Below are positions 34,786-44,033 of a stretch of 64,000 bases of DNA, piece by piece. The stretch's first letter is position 1; every line of letters begins with the position of its first letter. This stretch comes from Terrisporobacter mayombei (GTDB lineage: Bacteria > Bacillota > Clostridia > Peptostreptococcales > Peptostreptococcaceae): the NCBI RefSeq assembly GCF_020748465.1, contig NZ_JAHZMP010000002.1, forward strand, positions 744,001 to 808,000. The letters are read 5' to 3'. The notes below the pieces were generated by a model that was not told where the DNA came from, made no database searches, and saw nothing but the letters and a program-made list of their open reading frames with translations. Both the position numbers and the translations under genes were made by a program.

Positions 34786-36360
34786 TTATATATTATATTT
34801 AGAAGTTATTTCTTCTATTTCATTTTCATTGGCTGCGTAGTATGTGTAAAAATCCATTTCGCTATTTGCTACTTTTTCTCCGATTTCAAATAACATTTTT
34901 GGTATTTCATCTGCTTTAAAATCACCTAATGATTTACCAAGTCTTGTCTTTTTATATTCAAAATCACCATCTACAAATATTTCAAAGGCATCACACATTT
35001 GTCCATAAGCTTTTTTCTTTTTACCAGTAAGCCCTATGGCACCTATTTGGTGTACACCACAAGAGTTCATACATCCAGATATATATATTCTTGGCATAGC
35101 ATTAAGTATGGTATTATCACCGTTGGAATTTTCTTTAAAGTAGTCAATAATTTCATGTAACATTTTTTGACTGTTTTGAATTCCCATTTGACATCTTGGA
35201 ACACCAATACATGAAATACTTTTTTCTATACTAGTACATCCACTAAATTTTTTACTAATTTGTAGTAAATTCTCTGCTTCTTTTCCATCAAGATTTATAA
35301 TAAATATTCCTTCTGTCATAGCCAGTCTAATTGATGCATGTTTACAACTATCTAAAGTATTTAATAATTTATTTAAATCATCAAGTTTTAATTGTCCTCC
35401 TATTGGATGGATGTAGACACTATAGTATCCATTTTGTTTTTGTTGGAATAATCTACAGTCCTTAACATTTATTTCAACTCCACCGTCAGTAGGATATTCT
35501 ATGTTTTCTAATTGAATATCAAGGTTGTTGCTTTCTTTTTCTTTTGCTGTATACTCTTTAAATTTTTTAATAAATTCTTCTTCTCCAAGTTTATAAACCA
35601 TGTATCTGACTCTTGCCTTATGCTTATTTGAGTAATCTCCTTCGTCCATAAACAACTTAGTTAAACCTTCAACATAATATAACACATCTTTTGGTTCAAC
35701 TAGTTCGTCTAATTCTAGACCAATATTTGGATTTTTTCCAAGGCCTCCACCAACAAAAACTTTAAAATATGGTCTATTATCTTTCATTACAGCTAAAAAT
35801 CCTAAATCTTGTACTGTAGTATGTGCAGCATCCAAAGGACAAGATGAATAAGAAACTTTAAGCTTTCTTGGTAAATTATAAGTAGTAATTTTACTCATGA
35901 AGTGATTATCTGTTGCTACTGCATAAGGTGTAACGTCAAAGGCTTCGTCTGGGTCCACACCAGAAAGTGGTGATAATCCAACGTTTCTTGGGAAGTTTCC
36001 TCCACCACCACGAGTAAATATATTATTTTTTATGGCTTCTTCCATTATGTTGCAAATTCCATCCACATCTAAGTCATGTAGTTGAACTGCTTGTCGAGTT
36101 GTAAAGTGTATCCCATCAAGATTATATTGTTTTGCAAATTTATATACCTTATGTAATTGAGATATGGTTACAACTCCACTTGAAAACCTAAGTCTTATCA
36201 TAAAGGATTTTTGATCTCTTTGAGCATATACACCATATCCACCTGATATGCCTTTATAATCCATCTTAGTAAGGTCACCATTTAAAAGTTTTAAACATTG
36301 CTCTTTGAAACTAGGTATCTCACTAAGAAATATTTCTTTAGTTTTTTCTAAATTATGCAT
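34786..36360 (-). CDS. Siroheme nitrite/sulfite reductase
   Basis: A 524-residue hemoprotein of the nitrite/sulfite reductase family. The 4Fe-4S/siroheme ligands are visible as CIGVPRC (Cx5C) and CMNSC (Cx3C) in the C-terminal half, and the repeated ferredoxin-like half-domains (FTTRQAVQLHDL near residue 96) are as expected. It would reduce sulfite to sulfide or nitrite to ammonia with ferredoxin. The sulfurtransferase gene just upstream on the same strand favours sulfite or thiosulfate use, but that is inference. ATG 36360 follows GAGGTGAT. Confidence 0.88.
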   Translation of the reverse strand: MHNLEKTKEIFLSEIPSFKEQCLKLLNGDLTKMDYKGISGGYGVYAQRDQKSFMIRLRFSSGVVTISQLHKVYKFAKQYNLDGIHFTTRQAVQLHDLDVDGICNIMEEAIKNNIFTRGGGGNFPRNVGLSPLSGVDPDEAFDVTPYAVATDNHFMSKITTYNLPRKLKVSYSSCPLDAAHTTVQDLGFLAVMKDNRPYFKVFVGGGLGKNPNIGLELDELVEPKDVLYYVEGLTKLFMDEGDYSNKHKARVRYMVYKLGEEEFIKKFKEYTAKEKESNNLDIQLENIEYPTDGGVEINVKDCRLFQQKQNGYYSVYIHPIGGQLKLDDLNKLLNTLDSCKHASIRLAMTEGIFIINLDGKEAENLLQISKKFSGCTSIEKSISCIGVPRCQMGIQNSQKMLHEIIDYFKENSNGDNTILNAMPRIYISGCMNSCGVHQIGAIGLTGKKKKAYGQMCDAFEIFVDGDFEYKKTRLGKSLGDFKADEIPKMLFEIGEKVANSEMDFYTYYAANENEIEEITSKYNI

Positions 36361-36425
36361 AGTTATCACCTCTGTAAAAATATATTTCTATTATATTGTT
36401 TACAAAAGTGATGAATCTATTTATT

Positions 36426-37262
36426 TTATATAGTATCTACTTTATTTTCTTCGTAGCTTACCCAGTCGCTAAAACTTCCTGAATATAATTTATGATCAAT
36501 ATCAGCTTCAGTGAGAGCTAAACTAACAGGGCTTGCAGTTATACCGGATCCACAGTAAATTATTACTTCATCATAATTGTTTAACTTATTGAAAAGTTCT
36601 TTTAATTCTTCTTTGCTTTTCATAGTTAATGCATCATCTTGATTATTTAAAATATTCATCCAAAAATAATTATGGGCACTTGGAATATGACCAGCTCTTT
36701 TATCTACTGGTTCAAATTCACCATTGTATCTTCCGTTTTCTCTACAATCTACTATAACTATATTATCTTTGTGTAGTCTTTCTCTTACATACTCCATATT
36801 AACTCTCATATTTTCATTTACATTTATGTCAAAGTTACCTTTTTTAACTGAAGTATGTTCACTTGTTACTTCCCCGCCAATTTCTTCAAATGCTTTTATT
36901 CCACCGTTTAATACGTAAACTTCATTATGACCTAAGTATTTTAGTATCCACCAAAGTCTTGCAGGTCCTGCTAAGTCACCTTCATCATAAGCTACTATTA
37001 TTGAATCATTATTTATTCCTATATTTTCAAAAGTAGTTTTTAACTCTTCAACACTTGGAAGTGGATGTCTTCCACCATGTTCTTTTACACGTGCAGATAA
37101 TTCAGTTTCAATGTCTACTCTTACAGCATCTTTAATATGAGATTCATCATAACTTCTTTTTCCATATTCTTTATCCATTAGTGAAAATCTACAGTCTACT
37201 ATAACTAATTTGTCATTGTTTAAATTTTCTTTTAACCATTTTGCATTTATCATATTTGACAT
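36426..37262 (-). CDS. Two-domain sulfurtransferase (rhodanese/MST type)
   Basis: A 278-residue tandem rhodanese. The N-terminal domain is inactive in form; the C-terminal one holds the active loop VIIYCGSGITASP (Cys near residue 237). The loop CGSGITA is like that of 3-mercaptopyruvate sulfurtransferases (CGSGVTA) and not classical rhodanese (CRxGxT). It lies 65 bases upstream of the sulfite reductase on the same strand without a terminator between them. Confidence 0.92.
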   Translation of the reverse strand: MSNMINAKWLKENLNNDKLVIVDCRFSLMDKEYGKRSYDESHIKDAVRVDIETELSARVKEHGGRHPLPSVEELKTTFENIGINNDSIIVAYDEGDLAGPARLWWILKYLGHNEVYVLNGGIKAFEEIGGEVTSEHTSVKKGNFDINVNENMRVNMEYVRERLHKDNIVIVDCRENGRYNGEFEPVDKRAGHIPSAHNYFWMNILNNQDDALTMKSKEELKELFNKLNNYDEVIIYCGSGITASPVSLALTEADIDHKLYSGSFSDWVSYEENKVDTI

Positions 37263-37348
37263 TTTACTCTCTCCTAAAATATATTTCTTTTATAATTTTT
37301 AACTATAAAATATTATACTACAATATAATATTTTATTACAACATAAGG

Positions 37349-37375
37349 AAAAAGACTGCTTTTTAGCAGTCTTTT
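37349..37375. terminator. Terminator after the SASP gene
   Basis: AAAAGACTGC and GCAGTCTTTT form a 10-bp stem directly at the end of the SASP gene. Confidence 0.85.
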
Positions 37376-37376
37376 C

Positions 37377-37583
37377 TTATTTATTATATCTTTTTAATAA
37401 TTCTCTTTCACCCATTTCAACTAGCTTCTTGCTCATTTGACCTCCTACGCGACCACTTAAGCCTATGCTATCAATTGGATTAGAATCATTTTTTATATTA
37501 GAATCATTTAATAATTCTTGAGAAATCTCCATTTTCATTTGATTTAATGCTAATTTGGCATTTGGATCAACTGGTTTAGACAT
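37377..37583 (-). CDS. Alpha/beta-type small acid-soluble spore protein
   Basis: A 68-residue SASP. Features are the MKMEISQEL segment (the site cut by the GPR protease in germination) and the C-terminal GLSGRVGGQMSKKLVEMGE, which binds DNA. It protects spore DNA in the forespore core. It lies 26 bases after the zinc ribbon gene, so the two might share a transcript, but a forespore promoter in so short a gap is not visible. Confidence 0.93.
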   Translation of the reverse strand: MSKPVDPNAKLALNQMKMEISQELLNDSNIKNDSNPIDSIGLSGRVGGQMSKKLVEMGERELLKRYNK

Positions 37584-37609
37584 AAAAACCTCCTAAAGTT
37601 TTTATTATA

Positions 37610-37819
37610 TTATCCCATTAAAAAGTCTAATATATTCCAACCATCAGAAGTTGTTCCTTTATAAAGCTCTGTAAATCCGCATTTTTTACAACTTATAGTT
37701 ACAAATTTTTTATTTTGCACATCGAATATTTTGGCAAAATTTCCTCCTGTAGCTTGAAACTGATCAGATTCAAAAGTTTGATTTCCACATTTAGGGCATA
37801 CATATTGTTTTTTGTCCAT
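37610..37819 (-). CDS. Small zinc ribbon protein
   Basis: A 69-residue protein with two CxxC knuckles, CPKCG (residues 8-12) and CKKCG (near 44), making a zinc ribbon. No other domain. Nucleic-acid binding is the usual inference. GGAGGAAA precedes the ATG. It lies between the MATE gene and the SASP gene. Confidence 0.85.
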   Translation of the reverse strand: MDKKQYVCPKCGNQTFESDQFQATGGNFAKIFDVQNKKFVTISCKKCGFTELYKGTTSDGWNILDFLMG

Positions 37820-37865
37820 AATTTTCCTCCAATATTATTCATAAAAGTAAAATTATTATAACATA

Positions 37866-39221
37866 TTATTCAGCTCTATTATTATTATTTAAATTTTTAA
37901 AAAATTTATATATAAAAGGAATACTTACAATAAAAGTAAGTACATCTGATATGGGTTGTGTAATTTCTACTCCTTTTAGATAGAATATTTTAGGTAAAAT
38001 TATAATTAGTGGAAGAAAGAATATTCCTTGACGACAAGAAGTTAAAAAAGTAGCATGTAAAGATTTACCCACTGCTTGAAATGTCATATTTGAAATAACA
38101 CCTAAGGTCATAAGTGGCATTACTAAGCATTGATATCGTAAGGCTCTTGTTCCTATTTCAATAACAGATAAATCTGAGATAAACCATGACATTATTTGTG
38201 GAGATAATATATATCCCATTAGTGCTAATACTGTCATTATTGTTGTTCCTATTTTTAAAGTAAACAAGAAAGACTCTTTAACTCTAGTGAAGTTTTTAGC
38301 GCCATAATTATATCCAACTACAGGTTGGTAACCTTGACCATAACCTACTATAACGCAAAAAATTAACATAAATACTCTTCCAACAATTGACATGGCAGCT
38401 ACAGCTGAATCTCCATAATTAGCTGCATTAAAATTTAATGCTACAGTGGCAACACTTGCTAAGCCCTGTCTAAAGAAACTAGGCATTCCATTTTTAAATA
38501 TAATTAAGTATGTATTTATTTCTTTCGATATTTTATTTATGGAAAACCTGACTATTGTTTTTCCTTTTAGGTAATATAAAAACAATACAATAAAACTTAA
38601 AAATTGGCTTATAGCTGTGGCTATGGCAGCACCACTAATACCTAAATTAAAGTGAAATATAAATATAGGATCTAAAATTATATTTATAATACCTCCAATT
38701 CCTATACCTACCATTGCAAAATTAGCTTTTCCTTCAGCTCTTAACATATTATTCAAAGCAAAAGATGCGGTCATAAAAGGAGCAGCAAATAATATGTATT
38801 TTGCATAGTTTACAGCATATGGAAGAATTGTTTCTGTTGAGCCTAATAAAATCATTAGTGGTTTTATAAATATATTCCCAAATATTAATAAAGCAGATCC
38901 AAATATTAATGCGGTAACAAAACCTGAAGAACCTAAAATATCAGCATCTTCCTTGTTTTGTTGCCCAAGTTTTCTAGAAATTGTACTTCCAGAGCCTATG
39001 CCTATGGCAAAAGCAACAGCTTGTATAATGGCCATTAGAGAAAATACAATACCTGTAGCTGCCGAAGCACTTGTACCAAGTTGAGAAACAAAATATGTAT
39101 CCGCCATATTATATAGGGATGTTATTAGCATACTAATAATAGTAGGAACGGCTAAAGAAGACACCAATTGGGGTATGGGCGTTTTAGTCATTTTTTCAAA
39201 TTGCGTATCTTTTGAATCCAT
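37866..39221 (-). CDS. MATE-family efflux transporter
   Basis: A 451-residue protein with about 12 membrane helices and the MATE layout of two similar halves (PTIISMLITSLYNMADTYFV near 30-50; NFNAANYGDSAVAAMSIVGR near 255). Family role: Na+- or H+-driven export of cationic drugs or metabolites; substrate unknown. ATG 39221 follows AGGAG with a seven-base gap; the frame also has GTG two codons upstream. Monocistronic. Confidence 0.93.
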   Translation of the reverse strand: MDSKDTQFEKMTKTPIPQLVSSLAVPTIISMLITSLYNMADTYFVSQLGTSASAATGIVFSLMAIIQAVAFAIGIGSGSTISRKLGQQNKEDADILGSSGFVTALIFGSALLIFGNIFIKPLMILLGSTETILPYAVNYAKYILFAAPFMTASFALNNMLRAEGKANFAMVGIGIGGIINIILDPIFIFHFNLGISGAAIATAISQFLSFIVLFLYYLKGKTIVRFSINKISKEINTYLIIFKNGMPSFFRQGLASVATVALNFNAANYGDSAVAAMSIVGRVFMLIFCVIVGYGQGYQPVVGYNYGAKNFTRVKESFLFTLKIGTTIMTVLALMGYILSPQIMSWFISDLSVIEIGTRALRYQCLVMPLMTLGVISNMTFQAVGKSLHATFLTSCRQGIFFLPLIIILPKIFYLKGVEITQPISDVLTFIVSIPFIYKFFKNLNNNNRAE

Positions 39222-39360
39222 AAACACTCTCCTGTTAGTAATTTGTTTTTTAATTTTGTCTTATTTAAAACTATATTAATATTATAGCTTACTTAGGAAA
39301 AACTTTGTGAATTATAATATTAGGCTATTATTAATTGCCTGTGACTAAAATTTTATAAAT

Positions 39361-39408
39361 AAAAAAGTATAAAAACCTAAGGAATTATCCTTAAATTTTT
39401 ATACTTTT
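39361..39408. terminator. Hairpin after the IscA-like gene
   Basis: AAAAGTATAAAAA and TTTTTATACTTTT arms with an inner AAGGA/TCCTT stem. It ends the HK and IscA-like unit on the minus strand. Confidence 0.8.
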
Positions 39409-39412
39409 CAAC

Positions 39413-39715
39413 TTAATAATAAAAATTGAAATCTGCATCAACACAGAAACTTCCACGACTTAGAAGTCCACCAAAGGAAATTGTAATATAATTTATTTGT
39501 GAATCAAGTACTTTATTTATAATTATTTTATATCCATCCACATCATATAAATTATCATCATCATTTGGGTTATCAAGTTCTAAATCTACTTTCGCATCAC
39601 TAGTCATTGTTATACATCTAGTAAGAATTCTTACGCAAGTTTTATCACTATTAGCTAAAAGTTTGTCCAATTCTCTTTTAGCTTCATTTGTTATAAGTAT
39701 ATTCATTTCTTCCAT
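39413..39715 (-). CDS. IscA/HesB-fold small protein
   Basis: A 100-residue protein with the IscA/HesB fold (helix, strand RILTRC, acidic loop, strand KVDLELDN, then DSQINYITISFGG). Classical IscA has one Cys near 35 and a C-terminal CGC; here Cys34 is kept but only one Cys is found in the C-terminal GSFC, so the CGC pair is incomplete. An Fe-S carrier role is doubtful. ATG 39715 follows AAGGAGAG. It lies 51 bases after the histidine kinase, on the same strand. Confidence 0.75.
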   Translation of the reverse strand: MEEMNILITNEAKRELDKLLANSDKTCVRILTRCITMTSDAKVDLELDNPNDDDNLYDVDGYKIIINKVLDSQINYITISFGGLLSRGSFCVDADFNFYY

Positions 39716-39766
39716 GTTGTCTCTCCTTAAAAGCATTTTCTTTATTTTAACATATTATTATAATTA

Positions 39767-42163
39767 TCAGCAATTATACTCATAAATATCTGAAAATTCC
39801 ATAGCACATTTTTCAATTTTATTTTTACAATCGCATATTTTTTCCACTTTTACACTTTCTTCGTTGACTAAACTAATAGGTAAGGTAATTATAAAATTGG
39901 AGCCTTTTCCTAATTCACTTTCAACTTCTATTTCCCCTTCATGTAAATTTACTAAGGATTTAACTATGGCAAGGCCTATGCCACTTCCTTCATTATGCCT
40001 TGTCAAATTATTGTCTACTCTAGTTAGTTTATCAAAAACTCTATCTAAATAATCTTTTGGAATACCGATACCATGATCTTTCACAGATATTTTCACATTG
40101 CTTTTATTTGACTTTAGGCTAACTATAATTGGATCAGTTGTAAAACTATATTTTATTGCATTAGATAGAAGATTTAAAAGTATTCTTTCAATTTCATCTG
40201 CATCACAAGCCATATTTATTTCTTCACAGTCTGTATCAAAAATAATATTAATATCATTGTTTTCTTCGTTAGAAACTATTGCATTACAAACATTTTCAAC
40301 TAACTCAACTATATTGTAGTTTTGTAGATTTAATTCATGATACCCATTTTTTATATATGTAATGTCTATTAAGTTATTAACTAATCTAAGTAATCTATTT
40401 GAGTTTCTTTTTAAATATTTTATATGTTCATGCAAGTTATCTAGTTTATAGGTGTTGTTTTCCAAGCTTGTACTAATTAGCTGAATAGTTGACATGATAA
40501 TATTTATTGGTGTTCTAAACTCGTGAGTTATATTTGATAAAAATTCATCTTTTATTTCTTCTATACATTTAGCTTTTTCAAGTAATAATTTTCTCTTTTC
40601 ATTGGCGATTCTTTCACTTACATCTCTACCTGTTGAAAAAAACATATTTTCTTCTTTTAAAATTTTAAAACTCCAGTCAATCCATTTATATGTATTGTCA
40701 CTACATCTAAATCTACTTGTGACAGAGCCAAAGTCATGATCTTCATTAAACATTAAATTAAAGACTTGTTCTCTATCATCATGATGTAATATGTCAAAAA
40801 AGTTTATATTTTTTACACTTTCATAACCTAAAATATTAAAAACTTGAAAATTATTGTAAATAGGATTTCCATTTAAATTCCATGTTGCAATCATATCTTC
40901 AGATACGTCTATAAATTGCATTAAAGAATTGTTTATTTTTTCTACTTTTATTCTCTCAGCCTTAATATCTTTACATCTTTTCCAGTTACTTATATTTGTT
41001 GAGATATATGAACATATGGTTTTAAAATAATTAATGGGAATACATCTGTCTTCATGTCCTTTTTTATATGTTAACATGATGAAACCAGAATAGTCTTTAT
41101 CGAGAGTCATATTATAAATACCTATTGCTGAGAATTTATCTGGTATATAAGTTTCATTTATTAAGTCTAAGTCTTTATTATTTCTTAGTTGCTCTAATTG
41201 TATCGTTCCTTCACCATACTTATATATAAGTTCATATAGTTCTTTTCCAAAATCTTCGTCTTTAAATGCTTCAATCACTTCTCCACTTTGTGCAATTACT
41301 TTTAAATTAGAAGATTTTTTATCAAAATATATTACTGAAATACCATCAGATTTTGAGAACCTCATTAGTTTTTCTATAGTATATTGAATTAATGATCTAT
41401 ACTCTTTATCCATATCAAAGATACTTATATCACTACTAATTTGAGTTATTTGATTAAGAGCAATTTGGAGTGTATCATTTAGAAATTTTGTAAGTGTTAT
41501 ATCTAGTTTGCAACTTGCAATATATTTTACATTATCATTATCATCAAATATAGGTCCTAAGGTATTGCTATACCACTTTTTTTCATTTGTATTAAAATAC
41601 ACATTTTCGTTATTAATTACTTTTTTATTATCTATTACCATTTTCTCCTTTTTTTCCATATAAGCCCAATCTTCTTTACAAAAAAAATCTCGACTTGTTT
41701 TTCCTATAATTTCACTTTTCTCACAGCCTAGATTATTAGCAAATTGTTGATTTACATATATATACTCTCCATTAGTATTTTTAATACAACACTCTGTTTG
41801 TACAACATCCAGTAAATCTTCTAGATCTTTTTTATGATATTGTTTTTCATATTGTTTTTTTCCTACTATAAAATAAGCATCTTCTCCTTTAAAATCATCT
41901 TCAATAATTTTACCCCATAATGACTGAAGATAATTTTTTTTAGTTTTTATGCAAAAGTGAAACCTATTATTTTGCTCAAGAGTATCTATAATATCATCAA
42001 TAGGCTGACTACTGATAGAAATTATTTGGAACACGTTTTTACCAACTACATCTTCTTCATCAACACCTAATAAGTCTAAAAGAAACTTATTTACAAATAG
42101 GATTTGTTTTTCTTTGTTTATTGCAATAATAGCATAACGTAAAGAATTTAAAATTTTAACCAT
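39767..42163 (-). CDS. Cytoplasmic multi-PAS sensor histidine kinase
   Basis: A 798-residue kinase. It has a first PAS domain near residues 1-100, a second around 105-215, a GAF-like region around 230-390, a third PAS near 400-520, then the H box FLSNITHEFRTPIN (His near 545) and the ATPase with LLNLLSNAIKY, DHGIGIPKDY and GSGIGLAIVKSLV. No membrane segment is seen, so it senses an internal signal. No response regulator is adjacent, so it is an orphan. ATG 42163 follows AAAGGGGA. Confidence 0.9.
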   Translation of the reverse strand: MVKILNSLRYAIIAINKEKQILFVNKFLLDLLGVDEEDVVGKNVFQIISISSQPIDDIIDTLEQNNRFHFCIKTKKNYLQSLWGKIIEDDFKGEDAYFIVGKKQYEKQYHKKDLEDLLDVVQTECCIKNTNGEYIYVNQQFANNLGCEKSEIIGKTSRDFFCKEDWAYMEKKEKMVIDNKKVINNENVYFNTNEKKWYSNTLGPIFDDNDNVKYIASCKLDITLTKFLNDTLQIALNQITQISSDISIFDMDKEYRSLIQYTIEKLMRFSKSDGISVIYFDKKSSNLKVIAQSGEVIEAFKDEDFGKELYELIYKYGEGTIQLEQLRNNKDLDLINETYIPDKFSAIGIYNMTLDKDYSGFIMLTYKKGHEDRCIPINYFKTICSYISTNISNWKRCKDIKAERIKVEKINNSLMQFIDVSEDMIATWNLNGNPIYNNFQVFNILGYESVKNINFFDILHHDDREQVFNLMFNEDHDFGSVTSRFRCSDNTYKWIDWSFKILKEENMFFSTGRDVSERIANEKRKLLLEKAKCIEEIKDEFLSNITHEFRTPINIIMSTIQLISTSLENNTYKLDNLHEHIKYLKRNSNRLLRLVNNLIDITYIKNGYHELNLQNYNIVELVENVCNAIVSNEENNDINIIFDTDCEEINMACDADEIERILLNLLSNAIKYSFTTDPIIVSLKSNKSNVKISVKDHGIGIPKDYLDRVFDKLTRVDNNLTRHNEGSGIGLAIVKSLVNLHEGEIEVESELGKGSNFIITLPISLVNEESVKVEKICDCKNKIEKCAMEFSDIYEYNC

Positions 42164-42442
42164 ATCTTTCCCCTTTTCCTTTACCCATAAAAAGAACAAT
42201 TTTTTTCTTTTTTCATTTGTATATAAATATTTTATAATAGAACTTGTTTGAATTCAAAGTTTTTTGTAAGTTAAAAAATACTATTTTTAGATATATAATC
42301 CCATTTTATGTTTTATTGTTCTAAAATGTAAAATAGTATTATAATATGCATTATCATAAATCTTGTATGAATGAGTTATTTATTAATGAATACTTCTATG
42401 TTAGGGTGAGGAAACTTTAATTTTTTAATTTACATATTAAAA

Positions 42443-42467
42443 AAAGTACCAGACACCCTGGTACTTT
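42443..42467. terminator. Terminator after the GH25 gene
   Basis: AAAGTACCAG and CTGGTACTTT form a 10-bp stem with a T run on the minus strand, just after the GH25 stop. Confidence 0.88.
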
Positions 42468-42471
42468 AAAA

Positions 42472-43449
42472 CTAAATGTAGGAAATTATAGATTCATGCG
42501 TTTTAATTCCTGCTATTCCATCAACATTAAGATTTTTCTTTTTTTGATATTTTTCTACGGTTGCTTGTGTATCCTTTCCAAAATATCCATCTATTGCGAT
42601 ATCATATCCTAATTCTTTTAAGGCTTTTTGTAGCCATTTAGTATGTTCTAATTTTTTATCTTTATTTTTTATGCCTAATGAATGTTTTTCTACAGCTGCT
42701 TTTGTTTTAGGCCCAAAGATTCCATCTTCAGCTAAATTAAAATTATAAGATTCATTTAAAGCATTTTGTAATGATTTAATTAAAACTTTAGATATACTAT
42801 CTTCCTTATTATTATCTTTATTTGTATTTTTATCACTTGTACTTGAATATTTTTTATAACAATAGTCTAGATCCACATCTCCGTTAATTCCAGATACTCT
42901 TCCACTTTCGCTATATTGCCACATTACATGAGGCTCACTATAGGAGCATCTTGAAGTATACTGAGCTATCCATAGATCATAATCTCTTTGAAGGCTTTTA
43001 AAGAAATAGTTGTTGGAGAAATCTATATTTGTATAAAGGCCAGGAATATATCCTCCCTTTTCAATTTCCTTTAAAAAAGCATACGCAAATGCTGTTGCCT
43101 TTGTTTTATTTATGCTTACTCCCTGCTTCTTTGCATAACTTACACTATCATATTCAAAATCATAAAAAACGGGATAAGTTATTTTATCTTTGTATGGCTT
43201 AATTACTTCCATACATTTTACAGCTTCTATTCGAGCTTTTTCCTCACTTATGGCATAGCTAAACCAATATATTCCTACATCAATATTTTCTTCAATAGCA
43301 CCTTTAATATATTCTTCAAATTTTTCGTCTACAGTAGATGATCCATATCCTGCTCTAATAATAACAAAGTTTATACCGTCATCTTTTACTTTCTTCCAAT
43401 TAATATTTCCGTTATGTTTTGACACATCAATACCTTTAATAGTTGCCAT
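42472..43449 (-). CDS. GH25 lysozyme with two peptidoglycan-binding repeats
   Basis: A 325-residue muramidase. The GH25 domain (residues 1-200) has Asp8 in GIDVSKHNG and Asp97/Glu99 in FYDFEYD, the catalytic acids, and VMWQYSESGRVSGING near 175-190. Then a linker rich in N/K/D, and two PG_binding_1 repeats (about 225-265 and 270-325). There is no signal peptide, so it either is released by lysis (phage-like endolysin or spore use) or acts in the mother cell. No phage genes are near it. AAGGAAGTG precedes the ATG. Confidence 0.9.
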   Translation of the reverse strand: MATIKGIDVSKHNGNINWKKVKDDGINFVIIRAGYGSSTVDEKFEEYIKGAIEENIDVGIYWFSYAISEEKARIEAVKCMEVIKPYKDKITYPVFYDFEYDSVSYAKKQGVSINKTKATAFAYAFLKEIEKGGYIPGLYTNIDFSNNYFFKSLQRDYDLWIAQYTSRCSYSEPHVMWQYSESGRVSGINGDVDLDYCYKKYSSTSDKNTNKDNNKEDSISKVLIKSLQNALNESYNFNLAEDGIFGPKTKAAVEKHSLGIKNKDKKLEHTKWLQKALKELGYDIAIDGYFGKDTQATVEKYQKKKNLNVDGIAGIKTHESIISYI

Positions 43450-43472
43450 TTAATCACTTCCTTATTATATAT

Positions 43473-43506
43473 ATGGAAAAGAATCCACTTTTTAGTAGAT
43501 TCTTTT
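43473..43506 (-). terminator. Hairpin in the GH25 upstream region
   Basis: GAAAAGAATC and GATTCTTTTC with an inner CACT/AGT(A) pairing, 25 bases upstream of the GH25 start codon. It may be an attenuator in the leader or the end of a short upstream transcript. Confidence 0.45.
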
Positions 43507-43801
43507 CTTTTAATGGCCTGTTTATTATATGAACTATCATCTGAAGTTGTATAGAATTGTAATTTTGAAATTCCTAGCTTCAATAAATGGTTATTTTAGT
43601 ATCCAGTTTATTATACTTTTATACTCTTTTAAATTTTACTGGAATTAATAAGAGTTTTATAATTTAGTTTTGATTTTTATAACCACTTATAGTCTATATT
43701 ATTAAGTACAATAAGTTTTTGTTACTATAAACGACAGAATTTTTATTTCATTCTAGAAAAATTTTGTTACTGTATAAAAATCTAATACTTCTTAGCACGA
43801 A
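43507..43801. other. Intergenic stretch with nothing recognised
   Basis: About 300 AT-rich bases between the hairpin before the GH25 gene and the terminator at 43802. No start with Shine-Dalgarno and no conserved motif was seen. A 65-codon frame at 43386-43583 overlaps the GH25 gene and is rejected. Confidence 0.4.
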
Positions 43802-43834
43802 AAAAGACTAAGTAATATTTTTACTTAGTCTTTT
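43802..43834 (-). terminator. Terminator of the 33-codon ORF
   Basis: AAAAGACTAAGTAA and TTACTTAGTCTTTT form a perfect 14-bp stem; six T follow on the minus strand. The stop codon of the small ORF lies inside it. Confidence 0.8.
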
Positions 43835-43909
43835 ATGCATTATTTTAATTAAGAAACCGAGAATATAAATAAAATCAAGAATAAAAAATAAAGGTTTTAC
43901 ATTTTTCAT
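43808..43909 (-). CDS. Candidate 33-residue hydrophobic peptide
   Basis: On the minus strand ATG 43909 opens 33 codons that encode a short basic head, a hydrophobic helix (PLFFILDFIYILGFLIKI) and a basic tail ending KRLSKNIT; TAG lies in the terminator stem. AAGG sits five bases before the ATG (weak), and TATAAT (43931-43926) lies upstream as a possible -10. One helix with basic ends is like small membrane peptides and type I toxins, but the chance of a random frame is real. It is divergent from cotF. Confidence 0.35.
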   Translation of the reverse strand: MKNVKPLFFILDFIYILGFLIKIMHKRLSKNIT

Positions 43910-44033
43910 TATAGCCTTATATATTTATATTATACTCTTAAATAAAAACTTTTAAATTTTTTATATATTATAAGATAAGTAGAATAAATTTTGATCAATT
44001 ATACAAACTAAAACTAAAAGTGGAGGTGTTATT

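Noticed and set aside
43386..43583. 65-codon frame on the minus strand overlapping the start of the GH25 gene
   Set aside because: It overlaps the lysozyme gene in another phase, has no good Shine-Dalgarno and no recognisable product; the hairpin at 43473-43506 falls inside it.
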